Assembly: GCA_019314425.1 (NCBI GenBank)
Contig: JAFCZI010000112.1
Location: forward strand, 1 to 7,455
Length of the DNA stretch: 7,455 nucleotides
Direction: 5' to 3'
Origin: Deltaproteobacteria bacterium
GTDB lineage: Bacteria > Desulfobacterota > DSM-4660 > Desulfatiglandales > Desulfatiglandaceae
This document shows positions 6,878-7,455 of this stretch, piece after piece. Positions within the stretch are counted from its first letter, which is position 1; every line of letters begins with the position of its first letter. The notes under the pieces were generated by a model, which searched no databases, was not told the DNA's origin, and was given only the letters and a program-made list of their open reading frames with translations. The position numbers and the translations under genes are program-made.

Positions 6878-6900
6878 GCCATTCCAGGCCAAGCATTCAA
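6872..6900 (-). promoter_or_regulatory. Promoter of the first mazEF module
   Basis: On the minus strand TTGAAT (6895-6900) is followed by 17 bases and TATACA (6872-6877). Spacing is ideal and each box is close to consensus. Transcription would begin near 6865, leaving a short leader with the AAGGAGGT site before mazE. Confidence 0.65.
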
Positions 6901-6917
6901 GCGGCATTTTAGGCCAA

Positions 6918-6946
6918 CGGTTAGTTGAGTGGGCGCGCGGTTAGTT
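6918..6946. repeat. Short direct repeats between the two toxin-antitoxin modules
   Basis: CGGTTAGTT occurs at 6918-6926 and 6938-6946, a 20-bp period, with partly similar G-rich sequence after each copy (GTGGGCGCG and GGGGGCACA). It looks like a degenerate 20-bp tandem duplication. A related CGGTTAGTA lies at 6255-6263, across the end of the frameshifted toxin gene, so the first module is bracketed by similar words. No function assigned. Confidence 0.45.
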
Positions 6947-6949
6947 CGG

Positions 6950-6983
6950 GGGCACATCCTAAATATTAACTATCAGATGTCCC
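6950..6983 (-). terminator. Imperfect hairpin downstream of the second toxin gene
   Basis: GGG-C-ACATC (6950-6958) pairs with GATGTCCC (6976-6983): eight pairs with one bulged C, and a 17-base AT-rich loop. It starts eleven bases after the toxin stop on the minus strand, where a terminator is expected, but no T-run follows. Intrinsic termination is therefore doubtful; it might protect the mRNA end instead. Confidence 0.25.
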
Positions 6984-6994
6984 TCCTCCGCCGT

Positions 6995-7324
6995 TCAAAA
7001 TGCAAATAGCCGTTGTAAAACAGAAATAACTTCCCGCTGGGTTTCTGGATTAATATAACCAAGCTTTTTTATGAGTCGTGTTTTATCTATTGTTCGAATC
7101 TGGTCTAAGACGATCTGCCCCTTTTTCTTCTTAAATTTACATGATATCCTTGTAGGATAGTCTTTGCTGGCGGTGGTCATTGGGGCAACAATAACGGTGC
7201 GGATATGTCTGTTCATTTCATCAGGTGAAATAATTAAACAGGGTCTGGTTTTCCGAATTTCAGATCCGACAGTAGGGTCAAGATTTATCAAATATACATC
7301 GAATCGATTGACTACCATTGCCAT
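6995..7324 (-). CDS. MazF/PemK-family toxin endoribonuclease, second module
   Basis: An intact 109-aa toxin, probably cutting mRNA at short specific sequences to slow growth when its antitoxin is lost. Family landmarks are RFDVYLINLDPTVGSE (7-22), the KTRPCLIISP segment (25-34) with the conserved Arg27-Pro28, APMTTASKDYPTRI (47-60) with the catalytic-site Thr, and KKGQIVLDQIRTIDKTRLIKK (67-87), the conserved dimer-surface stretch. It belongs to the GQIVLDQIRT subgroup, as in many Gram-positive and chromosomal MazF proteins, and so differs clearly from the toxin of the adjacent module. The start at 7324 overlaps the end of the antitoxin frame by 13 nt; a second ATG at 7318 (overlap 7 nt) is also possible. 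A purine-rich GAAGAAG lies just upstream. The gene is distinctly AT-richer than the helicase gene, which fits horizontal acquisition. Confidence 0.9.
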   Translation of the reverse strand: MAMVVNRFDVYLINLDPTVGSEIRKTRPCLIISPDEMNRHIRTVIVAPMTTASKDYPTRISCKFKKKKGQIVLDQIRTIDKTRLIKKLGYINPETQREVISVLQRLFAF

Positions 7325-7455
7325 TCTTCTTCATCCCAAAAATTTGATATGTTTTCGGTTCCGTGCATCAGCCCGTCATCACCATTTTCGGCCATTGTTT
7401 TGAAAGCAAGATTCCAACCGGCTCTTGGATCTGAAATAGAGCGAATAATGATTTG
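7312..7455 (-). CDS. AbrB/MazE-type antitoxin, C-terminal part, cut by window edge
   Basis: The last 47 codons of a gene that begins beyond the right edge; the frame is open from 7455 to TAG at 7312. The visible end contains SDPRAGWNLAFKTMAENGDD followed by an acidic, Trp-rich tail FWDEEEWQW. This is the typical C-terminus of AbrB-like antitoxins paired with MazF toxins (PR.GW..AF..MA..GDD..., then ..DE.EW.W). The DNA-binding N-terminal half is not in view. Its stop lies inside the toxin reading frame, the overlap usual for co-translated toxin-antitoxin pairs, and its promoter must be outside the window. Confidence 0.85.
   Translation of the reverse strand, partial: QIIIRSISDPRAGWNLAFKTMAENGDDGLMHGTENISNFWDEEEWQW

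Noticed and set aside
6910..6960. Integron attC site at the GGTTAGTT repeats, since TA modules are common integron cassettes.
   Set aside because: Neither strand shows the paired RYYYAAC and GTTRRRY cores; GTTAGTT and GTTGGCC both break the pattern, and no long imperfect palindrome joins them.
3503..7455. Helicase plus toxin-antitoxin genes as a phage-defence system.
   Set aside because: The helicase is linked to the dehydrogenase and is a Ski2/HelY-type protein; the TA modules face the other way with their own promoter. No nuclease, methylase or other defence partner is present.
1..7455. CRISPR array, tRNA, rRNA or insertion sequence.
   Set aside because: No regularly spaced repeats, no cloverleaf or rRNA sequence, and no transposase frame were seen on either strand.

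Overview
The window looks like a stretch of chromosome from a Gram-negative, fatty-acid-using anaerobe, most plausibly a Desulfobacterota (deltaproteobacterial) species. This is an inference: the genes have moderately GC-rich codon use, and an acyl-CoA dehydrogenase with a long C-terminal extension sits beside a bacterial Ski2/HelY-like helicase. No rRNA, tRNA or other marker in the window fixes the taxonomy.

Left part (1-1860): a weak terminator-like hairpin and an inverted repeat precede a plus-strand Sfp-type 4'-phosphopantetheinyl transferase (170-919, or from a GTG at 146). It converges on a minus-strand family 2 glycosyltransferase of the dolichyl/undecaprenyl-phosphate sugar synthase type (964-1653). 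The gap 1654-1860 is a divergent promoter region with a strong sigma70-like promoter firing rightwards and good Shine-Dalgarno sites on both sides.

Centre (1861-6238): two plus-strand genes separated by only 4 nt, apparently one transcription unit. The first is an acyl-CoA dehydrogenase of 545 aa with the catalytic Glu and a C-terminal extension of about 165 aa. The second is a 911-aa DExH-box helicase of the Ski2/Mtr4/HelY type, with all core motifs and a DSHCT-like C-terminus. Lipid oxidation and RNA/DNA helicase work have no obvious functional link, so the pairing may be only positional.

Right part (6239-7455): two toxin-antitoxin modules of the MazEF kind lie in tandem on the minus strand, convergent with the helicase gene. 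Module 1 has an intact MazE antitoxin (6596-6844) behind a clear promoter overlapped by two AATGTATA direct repeats, but its MazF toxin (6259-6595) carries a one-base frameshift. Reading through the shift restores a 111-aa MazF. Module 2 has an intact MazF/PemK-type toxin (6995-7324) preceded by the C-terminal 47 codons of its AbrB/MazE-type antitoxin, which runs off the window edge. The small accessory block between and around these modules carries unexplained short direct repeats (6918-6946) and an imperfect hairpin.

I see no clearly new multi-gene system here. The points most worth a second look are the frameshifted mazF beside an intact antitoxin, the operator-like repeats on its promoter, the tandem unlike TA modules, and the odd dehydrogenase-helicase linkage.
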